NCBI RefSeq assembly: GCF_022807995.1
Contig: NZ_CP094351.1
Span: 432,501-496,500 of the forward strand
Direction of reading: 5' to 3'
Length of the DNA stretch: 64,000 nucleotides
Source: Pseudomonas orientalis
Lineage (GTDB): Bacteria > Pseudomonadota > Gammaproteobacteria > Pseudomonadales > Pseudomonadaceae
The notes under the pieces are model-generated. The model ran no database searches and was not told the origin of the DNA. It saw only the letters and a list, made by a program, of their open reading frames with translations. Positions 46,320 through 58,358 of this stretch are shown here, piece after piece; positions within the stretch are counted from its first letter, which is position 1; each line of letters begins with the position of its first letter. A program made the position numbers and the translations under genes.

Positions 46320-46669
46320 AGATCCGGCGGCCTTACCCAGGCCGCCCCTCCCGGCACCTCAAAAAACTACAACAGCGTGCAGCCCTGAAGGCCGCGCGCT
46401 TTGTGGTGTCTGCGTCACGGTAGCTTTTGAGTCGTAGCGGTCAGAATTAAAAAAGTTTTGACTAGCACAGCATATCGCTTTAAACCTTTCATAAATGCGA
46501 CATAGATTTGCGACATTTCGTCGCTAAATTTGTGAGCGTCTGTGTCGGTGTGTACAATGACCTCCCTTTTGCCCCCGCTAAGCCGGCGTACGTTCGGCGT
46601 GGAAGGTAACCGGTTGAATTGAAAAGAAATTTGCCTCGAGAAAAGAGGCAGCCTGGTGAGAAAGTGTCT
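46320..46669 (+). other. 350-base intergenic region upstream of gltB
   Basis: No ORF with coding character is seen. It holds a GC hairpin just after damX (46326-46346), a possible promoter TTGACT (46458-46463) with TAAACC (46481-46486, 17-base spacer), and a better promoter described separately. The DNA from 46440 to 46560 is notably AT-richer than the flanks. Confidence 0.6.
46530..46558 (+). promoter_or_regulatory. Probable sigma70 promoter of gltBD
   Basis: TTGTGA (46530-46535), 17-base spacer, TACAAT (46553-46558), about 110 bases upstream of the gltB ATG. Confidence 0.6.
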
Positions 46670-49600
46670 ATGAAAGCAGGTCTGTACCAACCCGATGAAT
46701 TCAAGGATAACTGCGGTTTCGGCCTGATAGCCCACATGCAGGGCGAGCCCAGTCATACCCTTTTGCAAACGGCCATCGAGGCCCTGACCTGCATGACCCA
46801 CCGCGGTGGGATCAACGCCGATGGCAAGACCGGTGATGGTTGCGGCTTGCTGATTCAAAAGCCCGACCTGTTCCTGCGCGCTGTCGCCAAAGAGCATTTC
46901 GCCGTCGAACTGCCCAAGCAGTACGCCGTGGGCATGGTGTTCTTCCACCAGGACCCGGTCAAAGCCCAAGCCGCTCGCGAGAACATGAACCGCGAGATCA
47001 TCGCCGCCGGCCTGCAACTGATCGGCTGGCGCAAAGTGCCGATCGACACCAGCGTGCTCGGCCGCCTGGCCAACGAGCGCTTGCCGCAGATCGAACAAGT
47101 GTTCATCGCCGGCGACGGCCTGAGCGACCAGGACATGGCGATCAAGCTGTTCACCTCGCGTCGTCGTTCGTCGGTGCTCAACGCCGCCGACACCGACCAC
47201 TACATCTGCAGCTTTTCCCACAAGACCATCATTTACAAAGGCCTGATGATGCCGGCGGACCTCACCGCCTTCTATCCGGACCTGAGCGATGAGCGCCTGC
47301 AAACCGCCATCTGCGTGTTCCACCAGCGCTTCTCCACCAACACCCTGCCGAAATGGCCGCTGGCCCAGCCGTTCCGCTTCCTCGCCCACAACGGCGAGAT
47401 CAACACCATCACCGGCAACCGCAACTGGGCCGTGGCCCGTCGCACCAAGTTCGCCAACGACCTGATGGACCTCGAAGAGCTCGGCCCGCTGGTCAACCGC
47501 GTCGGCTCCGACTCCTCGAGCATGGACAACATGCTCGAACTGATGGTCACCGGCGGCATCGACCTGTTCCGTGGCGTGCGCATGATCATTCCGCCTGCGT
47601 GGCAGAACGTCGAGACCATGGACCCGGACCTGCGGGCGTTCTACGAATACAACTCGATGCACATGGAACCGTGGGACGGCCCGGCCGGCGTGGTCATGAC
47701 CGACGGTCGCTACGCCGTCTGCCTGCTCGACCGTAACGGCCTGCGCCCGGCGCGTTGGGTGACCACCACCAACGGCTTTATCACCCTCGCCTCGGAAATC
47801 GGTGTGTGGGACTACAAGCCCGAGGACGTGATCGCCAAAGGCCGTGTCGGCCCTGGCCAGATCCTCGCCGTGGACACCGAAACCGGGCAGATCCTTGACA
47901 CCGACGCCATCGACAACCGTTTGAAGTCCCGCCACCCGTACAAGCAATGGTTGCGCAAGAACGCCCTGCGCATCCAGGCGACCATGGAAGACAACGACCA
48001 CGGTTCGGCGTTCTACGACGTCGATCAGCTCAAGCAATACATGAAGATGTACCAGGTCACGTTCGAAGAGCGCGACCAGGTGCTGCGCCCGCTCGGCGAG
48101 CAAGGCTACGAGGCCGTCGGCTCCATGGGCGACGACACGCCGATGGCCGTGCTGTCCCAGCGCGTGCGCACGCCGTACGACTACTTCCGCCAGCAGTTCG
48201 CCCAGGTGACCAACCCACCGATCGACCCGCTGCGCGAAGCCATCGTGATGTCGCTGGAAGTGTGCCTCGGTGCCGAGCGCAATATCTTCCAGGAATCGCC
48301 GGAGCATGCCTCCCGCGTGATCCTCAGCTCGCCGGTCGTTTCCCCGGCCAAGTGGCGCTCGCTGATGACCCTGGAGCGGCCGGGCTTCGAACGCCAGATC
48401 ATCGACCTGAACTACGACGAGAGCCTGGGCCTTGAAGCCGCTGTGCGCAATGTCGCCGACCAGGCCGAAGAAGCCGTGCGCGCCGGTCGTACCCAGATCG
48501 TGCTGACCGACCGCCACATTGCGCCAGGCAAGTTGCCGATCCACGCCTCGCTGGCCACCGGCGCGGTGCACCATCGCCTGACCGAGAAAGGCCTGCGCTG
48601 CGACTCCAACATCCTCGTGGAAACCGCCACGGCCCGCGATCCGCACCACTTCGCGGTGTTGATCGGTTTCGGCGCGTCGGCTGTTTATCCGTTCCTCGCG
48701 TACGAAGTGCTGGGTGACCTGATCCGCACCGGTGAAGTGCTGGGCGACCTCTACGAGGTGTTCAAGAACTACCGTAAGGGCATCACCAAGGGCTTGCTGA
48801 AGATCCTGTCGAAGATGGGCATCTCCACCGTCACCTCGTATCGCGGCGCGCAATTGTTCGAAGCCATCGGCCTGTCCGAAGAAGTCTGCGAGCTGAGCTT
48901 TCGTGGCGTGCCGAGCCGCATCAAGGGCGCGCGTTTCGTCGATATCGAAGCCGAACAGAAAGCCCTGGCGGCCGAAGCCTGGAGCGCGCGCAAGCCGATC
49001 CAGCAAGGCGGCCTGCTCAAGTTCGTGCACGGTGGCGAATACCATGCGTACAACCCGGACGTGGTCAGCACTCTGCAAGCCGCTGTGCAGCAGGGCGACT
49101 ACGCCAAGTTCAAGCTCTATACCGCGCTGGTGGATAACCGCCCGGTGTCGATGATCCGTGACCTGTTCAAGGTGAAAACCCTGGACACGCCATTGGCCAT
49201 CAGCGAAATCGAGCCGCTGGAATCCATCCTCAAGCGCTTCGACTCCGCCGGTATTTCCCTGGGCGCCTTGTCGCCCGAGGCTCACGAAGCCCTGGCCGAA
49301 GCCATGAACCGCCTGGGCGCGCGTTCCAACTCCGGCGAAGGCGGTGAAGACCCGGCGCGCTACGGCACGCTCAAGAGCTCGAAAATCAAGCAGGTGGCCA
49401 CCGGCCGTTTCGGTGTGACCCCTGAATACCTGGTCAATGCCGAAGTGCTGCAGATCAAGGTGGCCCAGGGCGCCAAGCCCGGCGAAGGCGGCCAGCTGCC
49501 AGGCGGCAAGGTCAACGGCCTGATCGCCAAGCTGCGTTATGCAGTGCCGGGCGTGACCCTGATTTCGCCACCGCCGCACCACGACATTTATTCGATCGAA

Positions 49601-51115
49601 GACTTGTCGCAGCTGATTTTCGACCTCAAGCAAGTCAACCCGCAGGCGCTGGTCTCGGTGAAACTGGTGGCGGAAGCCGGCGTGGGCACCATCGCCGCCG
49701 GTGTGGCCAAGGCCTATGCTGACCTGATCACCATCTCCGGCTACGACGGCGGCACCGGCGCTTCGCCGCTGACTTCGATCAAGTACGCGGGTGCGCCGTG
49801 GGAACTCGGCCTGGCCGAAACCCACCAGACCCTGCGCGGCAACGACCTGCGCGGCAAAGTGCGGGTACAGACCGACGGCGGCCTGAAAACCGGCCTCGAT
49901 GTGATCAAGGCTGCGATCCTCGGCGCCGAGAGCTTCGGCTTCGGCACTGCGCCGATGATTGCCCTGGGCTGCAAATACCTGCGCATCTGTCACCTGAACA
50001 ACTGCGCCACCGGCGTGGCGACTCAGAACGAGAAGCTGCGCAAGGATCACTACATCGGCACCGTCGACATGGTGGTGAATTTCTTCACCTACGTCGCCGA
50101 AGAGACCCGTGAGTGGTTGGCCAAGTTGGGTGTGCGTTCGTTGGAAGAGCTGATCGGGCGCACCGATCTGCTGGAAATCCTCGAAGGCCAGACCGCCAAG
50201 CAGCAACATCTGGACCTGACGCCTCTGTTGGGCAGCGACCACATCCCGGCAGACAAGCCACAATTCTGCCAGGTGGACCGCAACCCACCGTTCGACAAAG
50301 GCCTGTTGGCCGAGAAGATGGTCGAGATGGCCGGTTCCTCGATCAACGATGCCAGCGGTGGCGAATTCGCCCTGGATATCTGCAACTGCGACCGTTCCAT
50401 CGGCGCCCGCGTCTCCGGGGAAATCGCGCGCAAGCACGGCAACCAGGGCATGGCGAAAGCGCCGATCACCTTCCGCTTCAAGGGCACTGCGGGCCAGAGC
50501 TTCGGCGTGTGGAACGCCGGCGGCCTGCATATGTACCTGGAAGGCGACGCCAACGACTACGTGGGCAAGGGCATGACCGGCGGCAAGCTGGTGATCGTTC
50601 CGCCTGAAGGCAGCGTGTACAAGAGCCAGGACAGTGCCATCATCGGCAACACCTGCCTGTACGGCGCCACCGGTGGCAAGCTGTTCGCCGCCGGTACCGC
50701 CGGTGAGCGTTTCGCCGTGCGTAACTCCGGGGCCCACACGGTTGTGGAAGGCACCGGCGATCACTGCTGCGAGTACATGACTGGGGGCTTTGTCGCGGTA
50801 CTGGGCAAGACCGGTTACAACTTCGGTTCGGGCATGACCGGCGGTTTCGCCTACGTGCTCGACCAGGACAACACCTTCGTCGACAAGGTCAACCACGAGT
50901 TGGTCGAGATCCAGCGGATCAGCGGCGAAGCCATGGAATCCTACCGCAACCACTTGCAGCACGTGCTGGACGAGTATGTCGAGGAGACCGGCAGCGAATG
51001 GGGTCGTAACCTCGCCGAAAACCTGGATGATTACCTGCGTCGTTTCTGGCTGGTCAAGCCCAAGGCTGCCAACCTGAAATCGTTGCTTTCCAGCATCCGT
51101 GCCAACCCGCAGTGA
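46670..51115 (+). CDS. gltB: Glutamate synthase (NADPH) large subunit GltB
   Basis: Makes two glutamates from glutamine and 2-oxoglutarate together with GltD. ATG at 46670 gives 1481 residues; the frame open to 46619 is not used. The N-terminal propeptide [14 protein letters not shown] precedes Cys15 ([11 protein letters not shown]), the nucleophile of the class II amidotransferase domain after processing. The FMN-binding synthase domain follows ([27 protein letters not shown]), then the 3Fe-4S cysteines in [19 protein letters not shown] and the C-terminal beta-helix (TGG repeats). gltD follows after 32 bases. Confidence 0.97.
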   Translation: MKAGLYQPDEFKDNCGFGLIAHMQGEPSHTLLQTAIEALTCMTHRGGINADGKTGDGCGLLIQKPDLFLRAVAKEHFAVELPKQYAVGMVFFHQDPVKAQAARENMNREIIAAGLQLIGWRKVPIDTSVLGRLANERLPQIEQVFIAGDGLSDQDMAIKLFTSRRRSSVLNAADTDHYICSFSHKTIIYKGLMMPADLTAFYPDLSDERLQTAICVFHQRFSTNTLPKWPLAQPFRFLAHNGEINTITGNRNWAVARRTKFANDLMDLEELGPLVNRVGSDSSSMDNMLELMVTGGIDLFRGVRMIIPPAWQNVETMDPDLRAFYEYNSMHMEPWDGPAGVVMTDGRYAVCLLDRNGLRPARWVTTTNGFITLASEIGVWDYKPEDVIAKGRVGPGQILAVDTETGQILDTDAIDNRLKSRHPYKQWLRKNALRIQATMEDNDHGSAFYDVDQLKQYMKMYQVTFEERDQVLRPLGEQGYEAVGSMGDDTPMAVLSQRVRTPYDYFRQQFAQVTNPPIDPLREAIVMSLEVCLGAERNIFQESPEHASRVILSSPVVSPAKWRSLMTLERPGFERQIIDLNYDESLGLEAAVRNVADQAEEAVRAGRTQIVLTDRHIAPGKLPIHASLATGAVHHRLTEKGLRCDSNILVETATARDPHHFAVLIGFGASAVYPFLAYEVLGDLIRTGEVLGDLYEVFKNYRKGITKGLLKILSKMGISTVTSYRGAQLFEAIGLSEEVCELSFRGVPSRIKGARFVDIEAEQKALAAEAWSARKPIQQGGLLKFVHGGEYHAYNPDVVSTLQAAVQQGDYAKFKLYTALVDNRPVSMIRDLFKVKTLDTPLAISEIEPLESILKRFDSAGISLGALSPEAHEALAEAMNRLGARSNSGEGGEDPARYGTLKSSKIKQVATGRFGVTPEYLVNAEVLQIKVAQGAKPGEGGQLPGGKVNGLIAKLRYAVPGVTLISPPPHHDIYSIEDLSQLIFDLKQVNPQALVSVKLVAEAGVGTIAAGVAKAYADLITISGYDGGTGASPLTSIKYAGAPWELGLAETHQTLRGNDLRGKVRVQTDGGLKTGLDVIKAAILGAESFGFGTAPMIALGCKYLRICHLNNCATGVATQNEKLRKDHYIGTVDMVVNFFTYVAEETREWLAKLGVRSLEELIGRTDLLEILEGQTAKQQHLDLTPLLGSDHIPADKPQFCQVDRNPPFDKGLLAEKMVEMAGSSINDASGGEFALDICNCDRSIGARVSGEIARKHGNQGMAKAPITFRFKGTAGQSFGVWNAGGLHMYLEGDANDYVGKGMTGGKLVIVPPEGSVYKSQDSAIIGNTCLYGATGGKLFAAGTAGERFAVRNSGAHTVVEGTGDHCCEYMTGGFVAVLGKTGYNFGSGMTGGFAYVLDQDNTFVDKVNHELVEIQRISGEAMESYRNHLQHVLDEYVEETGSEWGRNLAENLDDYLRRFWLVKPKAANLKSLLSSIRANPQ

Positions 51116-51138
51116 TATGCGCCTGAAGAGTTTGATGA

Positions 51139-52566
<1,428 letters not shown>

Positions 52567-52597
52567 CCGCAAATCCCGAGTTGAAACGGGATCAAAC

Positions 52598-52687
52598 TGT
52601 GGGAGGGGGCTTGCCCCCGATAGCGGTGTATCAGTCACCAGATTCATTGACTGACCCACCGCCATCGGGGGCAAGCCCCCTCCCACA
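52598..52687. repeat. REPIN (inverted REP pair)
   Basis: Canonical arms with inner GATAGCGGTGTATCAGTCA, loop CCAGATTCAT and TGACTGACCCACCGCCATC; the inner CAGTCA/TGACTG pair is perfect. Between gltD and the terminator that precedes hemE. Confidence 0.94.
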
Positions 52688-52734
52688 TTTGTTTTGCAGC
52701 GCTTTTAAGTCCGCGACAAATTGACCCGATAGAC

Positions 52735-52764
52735 AAAAGGCACGGCTCACTCCGTGCCTTTTGC
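52735..52764 (+). terminator. Intrinsic terminator between gltD and hemE
   Basis: AAAAGGCACGG (52735-52745) and CCGTGCCTTTT (52752-52762) form an 11-bp perfect stem with a 6-base loop, ending in a T-run. Confidence 0.85.
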
Positions 52765-52809
52765 GTCGCGCTCTGAGAAAATGCCCGCACTTTTTTTGCG
52801 GATGCCGAC

Positions 52810-53877
52810 ATGACTGCCCTCAAGAACGACCGTTTCCTGCGTGCCCTGCTCAAGCAACCCGTGGACGTCACCCCCGTGTGGATGATGCGCCAGGCCGGTC
52901 GCTACCTGCCGGAATACCGCGCCAGCCGCGCTCACGCCGGCGACTTCATGAGCCTGTGCATGAATCCTGCGTTCGCCTGCGAAGTCACGATGCAGCCGCT
53001 GGACCGCTACCCCCAACTGGACGCGGCCATCCTCTTCTCCGACATCCTCACTATCCCCGACGCCATGGGCCAGGGCCTGTATTTCGAAACCGGCGAGGGC
53101 CCGCGCTTCAGGAAGGTCGTCAGCACCCTGGCCGATATCGAAGCCCTGCCGATCCCCGATCCGCACAAAGACCTCGGTTATGTGATGGATGCCGTCAGCA
53201 CCATCCGCCGCGAACTCAATGGTCGCGTGCCGCTGATCGGCTTCTCTGGCAGCCCGTGGACCCTGGCTACCTACATGGTCGAAGGCGGCTCGTCGAAAGA
53301 CTTCCGCAAGACCAAGGCCATGCTCTACGACAACCCGCAAGCGATGCACCTGCTGTTGGACAAGCTGGCGCAGTCGGTCACCGCCTACCTCAATGGCCAG
53401 ATCATGGCCGGCGCGCAAGCGGTGCAGATTTTTGACACCTGGGGCGGCAACCTCTCGGCGGCGGCCTACCAGGAGTTCTCCCTGGCCTACATGCGCAAGA
53501 TCGTCAGCGGCCTGATTCGCGAACAGGAAGGCCGCAAGGTGCCGGTGATCCTGTTCACCAAAGGCGGCGGCCTGTGGCTGGAAAGCATCGCCGACGCGGG
53601 CGCCGACGCACTGGGCCTGGACTGGACCTGCGATATCGGCGAAGCCCGCCGTCGCGTTGGCGGCCAGGTTGCACTGCAAGGCAACATGGACCCGACCGTG
53701 CTGTACGCCAAGCCGGAAGCGATCCGCACCGAAGTCGGCCGCATCCTCGCCAGCTACGGCAAGGGCACCGGGCACGTGTTCAACCTCGGCCATGGCATCA
53801 CCCCGGAAGTGAACCCCGAGCACGCAGGCGCCTTCCTGCGCGCGGTGCATGAACTGTCCGCCCAGTATCACGAATAA
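52810..53877 (+). CDS. hemE: Uroporphyrinogen decarboxylase HemE
   Basis: Decarboxylates uroporphyrinogen III to coproporphyrinogen III in haem synthesis. The 355-residue product starts [37 protein letters not shown], containing the family signature with substrate-binding Arg, plus the second signature [17 protein letters not shown] and the catalytic-site Asp in [16 protein letters not shown]. Length is typical. It is followed by a REPIN and convergent with the MFS gene. Confidence 0.97.
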   Translation: MTALKNDRFLRALLKQPVDVTPVWMMRQAGRYLPEYRASRAHAGDFMSLCMNPAFACEVTMQPLDRYPQLDAAILFSDILTIPDAMGQGLYFETGEGPRFRKVVSTLADIEALPIPDPHKDLGYVMDAVSTIRRELNGRVPLIGFSGSPWTLATYMVEGGSSKDFRKTKAMLYDNPQAMHLLLDKLAQSVTAYLNGQIMAGAQAVQIFDTWGGNLSAAAYQEFSLAYMRKIVSGLIREQEGRKVPVILFTKGGGLWLESIADAGADALGLDWTCDIGEARRRVGGQVALQGNMDPTVLYAKPEAIRTEVGRILASYGKGTGHVFNLGHGITPEVNPEHAGAFLRAVHELSAQYHE

Positions 53878-53890
53878 AACACAAAACCAA

Positions 53891-53980
53891 TGTGGGAGGG
53901 GGCTTGCCCCCGATAGCAGAGTGTCAGTCAACAGATTCATTGACTGGATCACCGCTATCGGGGGCAAGCCCCCTCCCACA
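53891..53980. repeat. REPIN (inverted REP pair)
   Basis: Canonical arms; inner GATAGCAGAGTGTCAGTCA, loop ACAGATTCAT, TGACTGGATCACCGCTATC. Lies between convergent hemE and the MFS transporter gene. Its loop shares CAGATTCATTG with the copies at 36628 and 52598. Confidence 0.94.
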
Positions 53981-53997
53981 TTAAAAGCCAGAAACCT

Positions 53998-55266
53998 TCA
54001 GACCTGCCCCAGCGGCGGCAGCTTCGCCAGCTTCAACGCCACCAGCAACGCGCCAATCAACAGCGCCACGATAAACCCGCCAATCCCGTTCCATCCGCCC
54101 AAGTGCCAGAAGAACCCGCCCGCCGTCCCGGCAATGCTTGACCCTGCGTAATAGCAAAACAGATACAGCGACGATGCCTGTCCCTTGGCCCTCACCGCAC
54201 GCCGGCCGATCCAGCTACTGGCTACCGAGTGGGCGCCGAAGAAGCCGAAGGTAAAGATCAGCATGCCCGGCACCACCAGCCATAGCGGGCTGAACAGGGT
54301 CAGGGTCATGCCGGCGAGCATCAGCACAATGGTGCCCCACAGCACGCGACGGCGGCCCAGGCGGTCAGCCAGAGAGCCGATTTTCGCCGAGCTGTAGATG
54401 CCTGACAGATACACCAGCGACAGCAGGCCGACCACAGCCTGGCTGAGGTCATACGGATCGGCCAGCAGGCGGTAGCCGATGTAGTTGAACAGCGTCACGA
54501 ACGCGCCCATCAGTAGGAAGGCTTCAAGGAACAACCACGGCAGGCCCGCGTCCTTGAAGTGCATCACGAAGCCATCGAGCAGGTTGCGCGGCTTGAGGCT
54601 GCTGGCGCGGAAGTTGCGCGATTCGGGAAGGATTTTCCAGAATACGGTCGCGGCGATCAGCGCCAGGCCGCCGATGATCAGCATTGCGGTGTGCCAACTG
54701 ACGAAGTCGATCAATACGCCGATGATCAACCGTCCGCTCATGCCGCCAATCGCGTTGCCGCCGATGTAGAGGCCCATGGCCAGGCCGATGTGCTGCGGGT
54801 GGATTTCTTCGCTCAGGTAGGTCATGGCTACGGCGGCCAGGCCGCTCAAGGACAAGCCCACCAGTGCACGCATGAACAGAATGCCTTCCCAGCTCGGCAT
54901 CAAACCACTGGCAATAGTGGCCAGGGCCGCGCAGAACAGTGCGGCGACCATTACCGGCTTGCGCCCCAGTCGGTCGGAAATCGGCCCGGTGATCAGCAGG
55001 CCGAAGGCAAGCATCGCCGTGGCGACTGACAGGATCAGGCTGCTCTGCGCCGCATTGATGGAAAACTCGTGGGACAAGGCCGGCATCATCGGCTGCACGC
55101 AATACAACAGGGCAAAGGTGGCAAACCCGCCGGAGAACAGCGCCAGCACCGTGCGCATGAACATCGGCGTGCCTTTTTCGATGTAGGCGTCATTGAGCTG
55201 CGCCACCACTTCATCGATGGCGGTCGGCGTGGTTTGTTGGGCAAGTGGAGCAACAGCAGGATTCAC
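53998..55266 (-). CDS. MFS transporter, YnfM-like
   Basis: A 422-residue inner-membrane carrier of the major facilitator superfamily with about 12 hydrophobic spans. The loop 2-3 motif appears as GPISDRLGRKPVM and its second-half equivalent as GSLADRLGRRRVL. The start is GTG 55266, giving a 40-residue hydrophilic N-tail before span 1. It is divergent from a LysR-type gene 124 bases away, the same arrangement as E. coli ynfM-ynfL. Substrate unknown; the family includes sugar and drug exporters. Confidence 0.87.
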   Translation of the reverse strand: MNPAVAPLAQQTTPTAIDEVVAQLNDAYIEKGTPMFMRTVLALFSGGFATFALLYCVQPMMPALSHEFSINAAQSSLILSVATAMLAFGLLITGPISDRLGRKPVMVAALFCAALATIASGLMPSWEGILFMRALVGLSLSGLAAVAMTYLSEEIHPQHIGLAMGLYIGGNAIGGMSGRLIIGVLIDFVSWHTAMLIIGGLALIAATVFWKILPESRNFRASSLKPRNLLDGFVMHFKDAGLPWLFLEAFLLMGAFVTLFNYIGYRLLADPYDLSQAVVGLLSLVYLSGIYSSAKIGSLADRLGRRRVLWGTIVLMLAGMTLTLFSPLWLVVPGMLIFTFGFFGAHSVASSWIGRRAVRAKGQASSLYLFCYYAGSSIAGTAGGFFWHLGGWNGIGGFIVALLIGALLVALKLAKLPPLGQV

Positions 55267-55390
55267 GGGAACCTCGGGGGAGCAAAGACTGCCAGGACCG
55301 ACAATGCAAAAAAGAATATAGCTGGCTAATGATTCTTTCCAATATATTGTTCGACCTGTTTGATAGCTTTAACGACCTAATGAGGCTGGC
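55267..55390. promoter_or_regulatory. Divergent promoter region, MFS/LysR
   Basis: AT-rich region between divergent genes containing the palindrome CAATATATTG (55340-55349). LysR-type proteins usually bind T-N11-A sites in such gaps; the site cannot be fixed from one sequence. Confidence 0.35.
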
Positions 55391-56284
55391 ATGGAATTAC
55401 GTCATCTGCGGTACTTCATCGCCGTCGCCGAGGAGCTGCACTTTGGCCGTGCCGCGCAAGTGCTGGGCATTTCGCAACCACCGTTGAGCCAGCAGATTCA
55501 GGCGTTGGAACATCACGTGGGCGCACGGCTATTTGAGCGTACCAATCGTCGGGTCGAGCTGAGCGAAGCGGGCCGCCTGTTTCTGCATGAGGCGCGCCTG
55601 GTGCTGGCGCAAGTGGACAAAGCGGCGGACGTCGCACGGCGGGCGCAGATGGGAGAGCTGGGAGAGCTGAAAATCGGCTTCACCTCGTCGGCGCCCTTCA
55701 ATGCCAGCATTCCGCAGGCGATCTTTGCGTTTCGCCAAGCCTTTCCAGCCGTGCACTTGAGCCTGCAGGAAATGAGCAGCACCGAGGTGGCCGAGTCGCT
55801 GCTGGATGAATCGATCCAGGTCGGGCTGATGCGGCCTTTGCCGTTGCCCGAATCACTGTGTGTGGTCGAGCTGATGCGCGAGCCCCTGGTGGCGGTATTG
55901 AACGCCGGGCACCCTTTGGCCCAGAACAGCGAGCGCGGCTTGCACCTGGCGCAATTGGCGCAAGAGGCGTTCGTGTTTTTCCCGCGCACCTACGGCAGCG
56001 GTCTCTATGCGCAACTGCTCAGCCTGTGCCGTGACGCCGGGTTCAGCCCGCATGTCGCCCAGGAGGCGGGGGAGGCGATGACCATCATCGGTCTGGTGGC
56101 GGCGGGGTTGGGCGTCTCGGTGCTGCCGGCGTCGTATCAACGGATACGGATCGATGGTGTGGTGTATCGCACGTTGCTGGATCCGGAAGCGGTGACCGCG
56201 GTATGGCTGGTGCAGCGCAAGGGCGCGCAGACGCCGATGGCGAGGGCGTTTGTGGAATTGTTGACGCGTAGGGCGGGGGCGTAG
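55391..56284 (+). CDS. LysR-family transcriptional regulator
   Basis: A 297-residue regulator with the N-terminal LTTR helix-turn-helix (MELRHLRYFIAVAEELHFGRAAQVLGISQPPLSQQIQALE) and a C-terminal periplasmic-binding-protein-like effector domain (residues 90-297). It probably controls the divergent MFS transporter gene. Effector unknown. Confidence 0.92.
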   Translation: MELRHLRYFIAVAEELHFGRAAQVLGISQPPLSQQIQALEHHVGARLFERTNRRVELSEAGRLFLHEARLVLAQVDKAADVARRAQMGELGELKIGFTSSAPFNASIPQAIFAFRQAFPAVHLSLQEMSSTEVAESLLDESIQVGLMRPLPLPESLCVVELMREPLVAVLNAGHPLAQNSERGLHLAQLAQEAFVFFPRTYGSGLYAQLLSLCRDAGFSPHVAQEAGEAMTIIGLVAAGLGVSVLPASYQRIRIDGVVYRTLLDPEAVTAVWLVQRKGAQTPMARAFVELLTRRAGA

Positions 56285-56709
56285 GCATGTTCACATATCA
56301 GGTAACGCAACCAGCTTAGTGATTGGCAGGGGCGAGTCCGACGTGCTGGGCTAAATGCGACATTGTCGCGACAGTGAGTCTGGGCTGATTGGACCGAATA
56401 AAAAGTAAAGATCGTCATGGCAAACGAACTTACAAAATTGCAGAACTTACCCATGACCAGTATGTGGCGATAAAAGCGGCGGTGCGCAGTGCGCTCGGCT
56501 TGCGATAAAGCAGGCTCTGAATGGCCGGCGTTTTGCCACTGATTGCAGGCAATCTGTTTTCAGGCATACTGACCGAGTTCCCGAAAGGGGCTTGTGAGAC
56601 TCTGAGGATCCTGGGTAACCAGCCATTGCAGAGCCAGGCAGGAAGCGGCGATGACAAGCCAACCTGTTTGTGAAGAGGGCGCCGAAAGGCGCCCTTTGTC
56701 GTTTCTGGC
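56285..56709 (+). other. 425-base region without a protein gene
   Basis: No plausible coding frame is visible on either strand; frames that cross it are shadows of the LysR gene or end quickly. The first half shows nothing I can name. The second half contains a promoter-like pair, a structured stretch and an intrinsic terminator, listed as a candidate small RNA. Confidence 0.6.
56577..56704 (+). ncRNA. Candidate small RNA
   Basis: TTGCAG (56543-56548) and CATACT (56565-56570), spaced by 16 bases, predict a start near 56577. The transcript would end at a GNRA-capped terminator: GGGCGCC (56677-56683), GAAA, GGCGCCC (56688-56694), then TTTGTCGTTT. The T-rich side is on the plus strand, so it serves plus-strand transcription, yet no plus-strand ORF precedes it closely. 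Two GGA triplets in single-strand-like contexts are present. I do not recognise it as a named Pseudomonas sRNA. Confidence 0.45.
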
Positions 56710-57105
56710 CTACTGCATCCCCGCCGAGCGCAAACCCGCCAGAATATCCCGGTCCAGCATGCTCACCCAACGGTTGTAGTTGCGATGGATCTTGCCGTCC
56801 TTGTAGCCCAGTTCACGGCTGTCGCGGTAGGTGATGGCGTAGCTGTTGCGGGTGTAGCGGATGTCGATGGCCGCATAGAACTGGCCGCGCACGGTGATGT
56901 CAGCCTGCACCAACTGCGGGCTCAGGCGTTGTACCGCCCACTCGCGTTTTTGCAGGGCGCTGACGATTACCTGTTTCATTGTTTCTTCGCTGCGCTGGGT
57001 TGTGGCCGGCAGCTCGTGCTGGGTGTTGAGCACCGGTTTACTGGTGCAACCGGCGGTGGTCAACAGGGCCAGGGCGATCAGGGTGGCGCGTAGCAGGGAG
57101 GACAT
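56710..57105 (-). CDS. Small lipoprotein at the end of the polyene cluster
   Basis: A 131-residue lipoprotein: signal peptide with lipobox LLTTAGC (Cys at about residue 19), then a compact domain with NTQHELPATTQRSEETMKQVIVSALQKREW and YRDSRELGYKDGKIHRNYNRWV. I do not assign a function. It is 26 bases downstream of the ketosynthase gene on the same strand, so it is probably cotranscribed with the aryl polyene genes. After Cys, the second mature residue is Thr, which suggests outer-membrane sorting by the usual +2 rule. Confidence 0.75.
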   Translation of the reverse strand: MSSLLRATLIALALLTTAGCTSKPVLNTQHELPATTQRSEETMKQVIVSALQKREWAVQRLSPQLVQADITVRGQFYAAIDIRYTRNSYAITYRDSRELGYKDGKIHRNYNRWVSMLDRDILAGLRSAGMQ

Positions 57106-57131
57106 TCCGTTTTCTCCAATCGATTAAAAAG

Positions 57132-58358
57132 TCAGGACCAGCGGCGAAAGATCAGCGAAGTGTTGACGCCGCCAAAGGCAAAGTTGTTGTTCATCACGTA
57201 ATCGTTGTGCATCTGGCGAAAGCCACCTTGCAGGTAGTCCAGCTCACCGCAGTGCGGGTCGACCGAGTCCAGGTTGAAGGTGTGCACGTACTGGTCGCGG
57301 TTCATCATCTCGATGCTGAACCACGATTCCAGCGCCCCGCACGCGCCCAGGGTGTGGCCCAGGAAACTCTTCTGCGAACTGATGGGCATATGGCTGCCGA
57401 ACAGGCTGCTGGTGGCCAGGGTTTCGGCGATGTCGCCCTGGTCGGTGGCGGTGCCGTGGCCGTTCACGTAGCCGATGGCGGACGGCTCAAGCCCGGCGTC
57501 TTCCAGCGCCAGCTCCATGGCGCGGCGCATGGTTTTCTGCTCCGGGCGGGTGGTGTGCTGGCCGTCGGCATTGCTGCCGAAGCCGACCAGTTCGGCGTGA
57601 ATATGCGCGCCCCGCGCCAATGCGTGTTCCAGCTCTTCGAGCACCAGCATGCCGCCGCCTTCGCCGATCACCAGGCCATCGCGGCCGCTGTCGTAGGGGC
57701 GGGGGCTGGTTTGGGGAGCATCGTTTTTCAGGCTGGTGGCGTAGAGCGCGTCGAACACCATGGCCTCGGTGGGGCACAGTTCTTCGGCGCCGCCGGCAAG
57801 CATCAACGGCAGGCGGCCGAACTTGATGGCCTCATAGGCATAGCCGATGCCCTGGCTGCCGCTGGTGCAGGCGCTGGAGGTGGGGATCAGGCGCCCGGTC
57901 AGGCCAAAGAAGATGCTGATATTCGCCGCCGTGGTGTGCGGCATCATGCGCACATAGGAGTTGGCATTCAGCCCCTCGGCCACCGAGTTCAGCAGCATAT
58001 TGCCGAACGCCTTGATCTCATCGGTGCTGCCGGTGGACGAGCCACAGGCCACGCCCATGCGCCCGTCCTTGATCGACGCGTCGCCGAGCAAGCCGGCATC
58101 CTGCAGCGCCTGCTCCGCCGCCCATACCGCCAGGCGCGAGACGCGGCCCATGCTGCGCAGCTGCTTGCGCGTCCAGTGCGCGGGCACCACGAAATCATCA
58201 ATCGGCCCGGCCAGGCGCGTGTTCAATTCGGTAAAGCGGTCCCACTCATCCATGCGGCGGATGCCGCTGCGGTTGGCGCGAAAGTTGGCCGCGATGGTGT
58301 CCCAGTCGCTGCCCAGGGAGGTCATGCCGGCCATGCCGGTGACGACAACGCGCTTCAT
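57132..58358 (-). CDS. apeR: Beta-ketoacyl-ACP synthase (aryl polyene, ApeR-like)
   Basis: FabF-like condensing enzyme of an aryl polyene type II pathway. ATG at 58358 gives 408 residues starting MKRVVVTGMAGMTSLG; the open frame to 58991 overlaps the reductase gene and is spurious. The Cys-His-His triad is intact: SSACTSGSQG, NGHGTATDQGD and SFLGHTLGACG. In characterised aryl polyene systems this position is held by the ketosynthase thought to work as a homodimer (ApeR). TGATG overlap with the reductase gene. Confidence 0.85.
   Translation of the reverse strand: MKRVVVTGMAGMTSLGSDWDTIAANFRANRSGIRRMDEWDRFTELNTRLAGPIDDFVVPAHWTRKQLRSMGRVSRLAVWAAEQALQDAGLLGDASIKDGRMGVACGSSTGSTDEIKAFGNMLLNSVAEGLNANSYVRMMPHTTAANISIFFGLTGRLIPTSSACTSGSQGIGYAYEAIKFGRLPLMLAGGAEELCPTEAMVFDALYATSLKNDAPQTSPRPYDSGRDGLVIGEGGGMLVLEELEHALARGAHIHAELVGFGSNADGQHTTRPEQKTMRRAMELALEDAGLEPSAIGYVNGHGTATDQGDIAETLATSSLFGSHMPISSQKSFLGHTLGACGALESWFSIEMMNRDQYVHTFNLDSVDPHCGELDYLQGGFRQMHNDYVMNNNFAFGGVNTSLIFRRWS

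Noticed and set aside
46415-50962. 1515-codon open frame antisense to gltB
   Set aside because: It mirrors gltB exactly, encodes a His/Val/Gln/Asp-rich product with no recognisable domain, and arises from GC-rich codon usage with few antisense stops.
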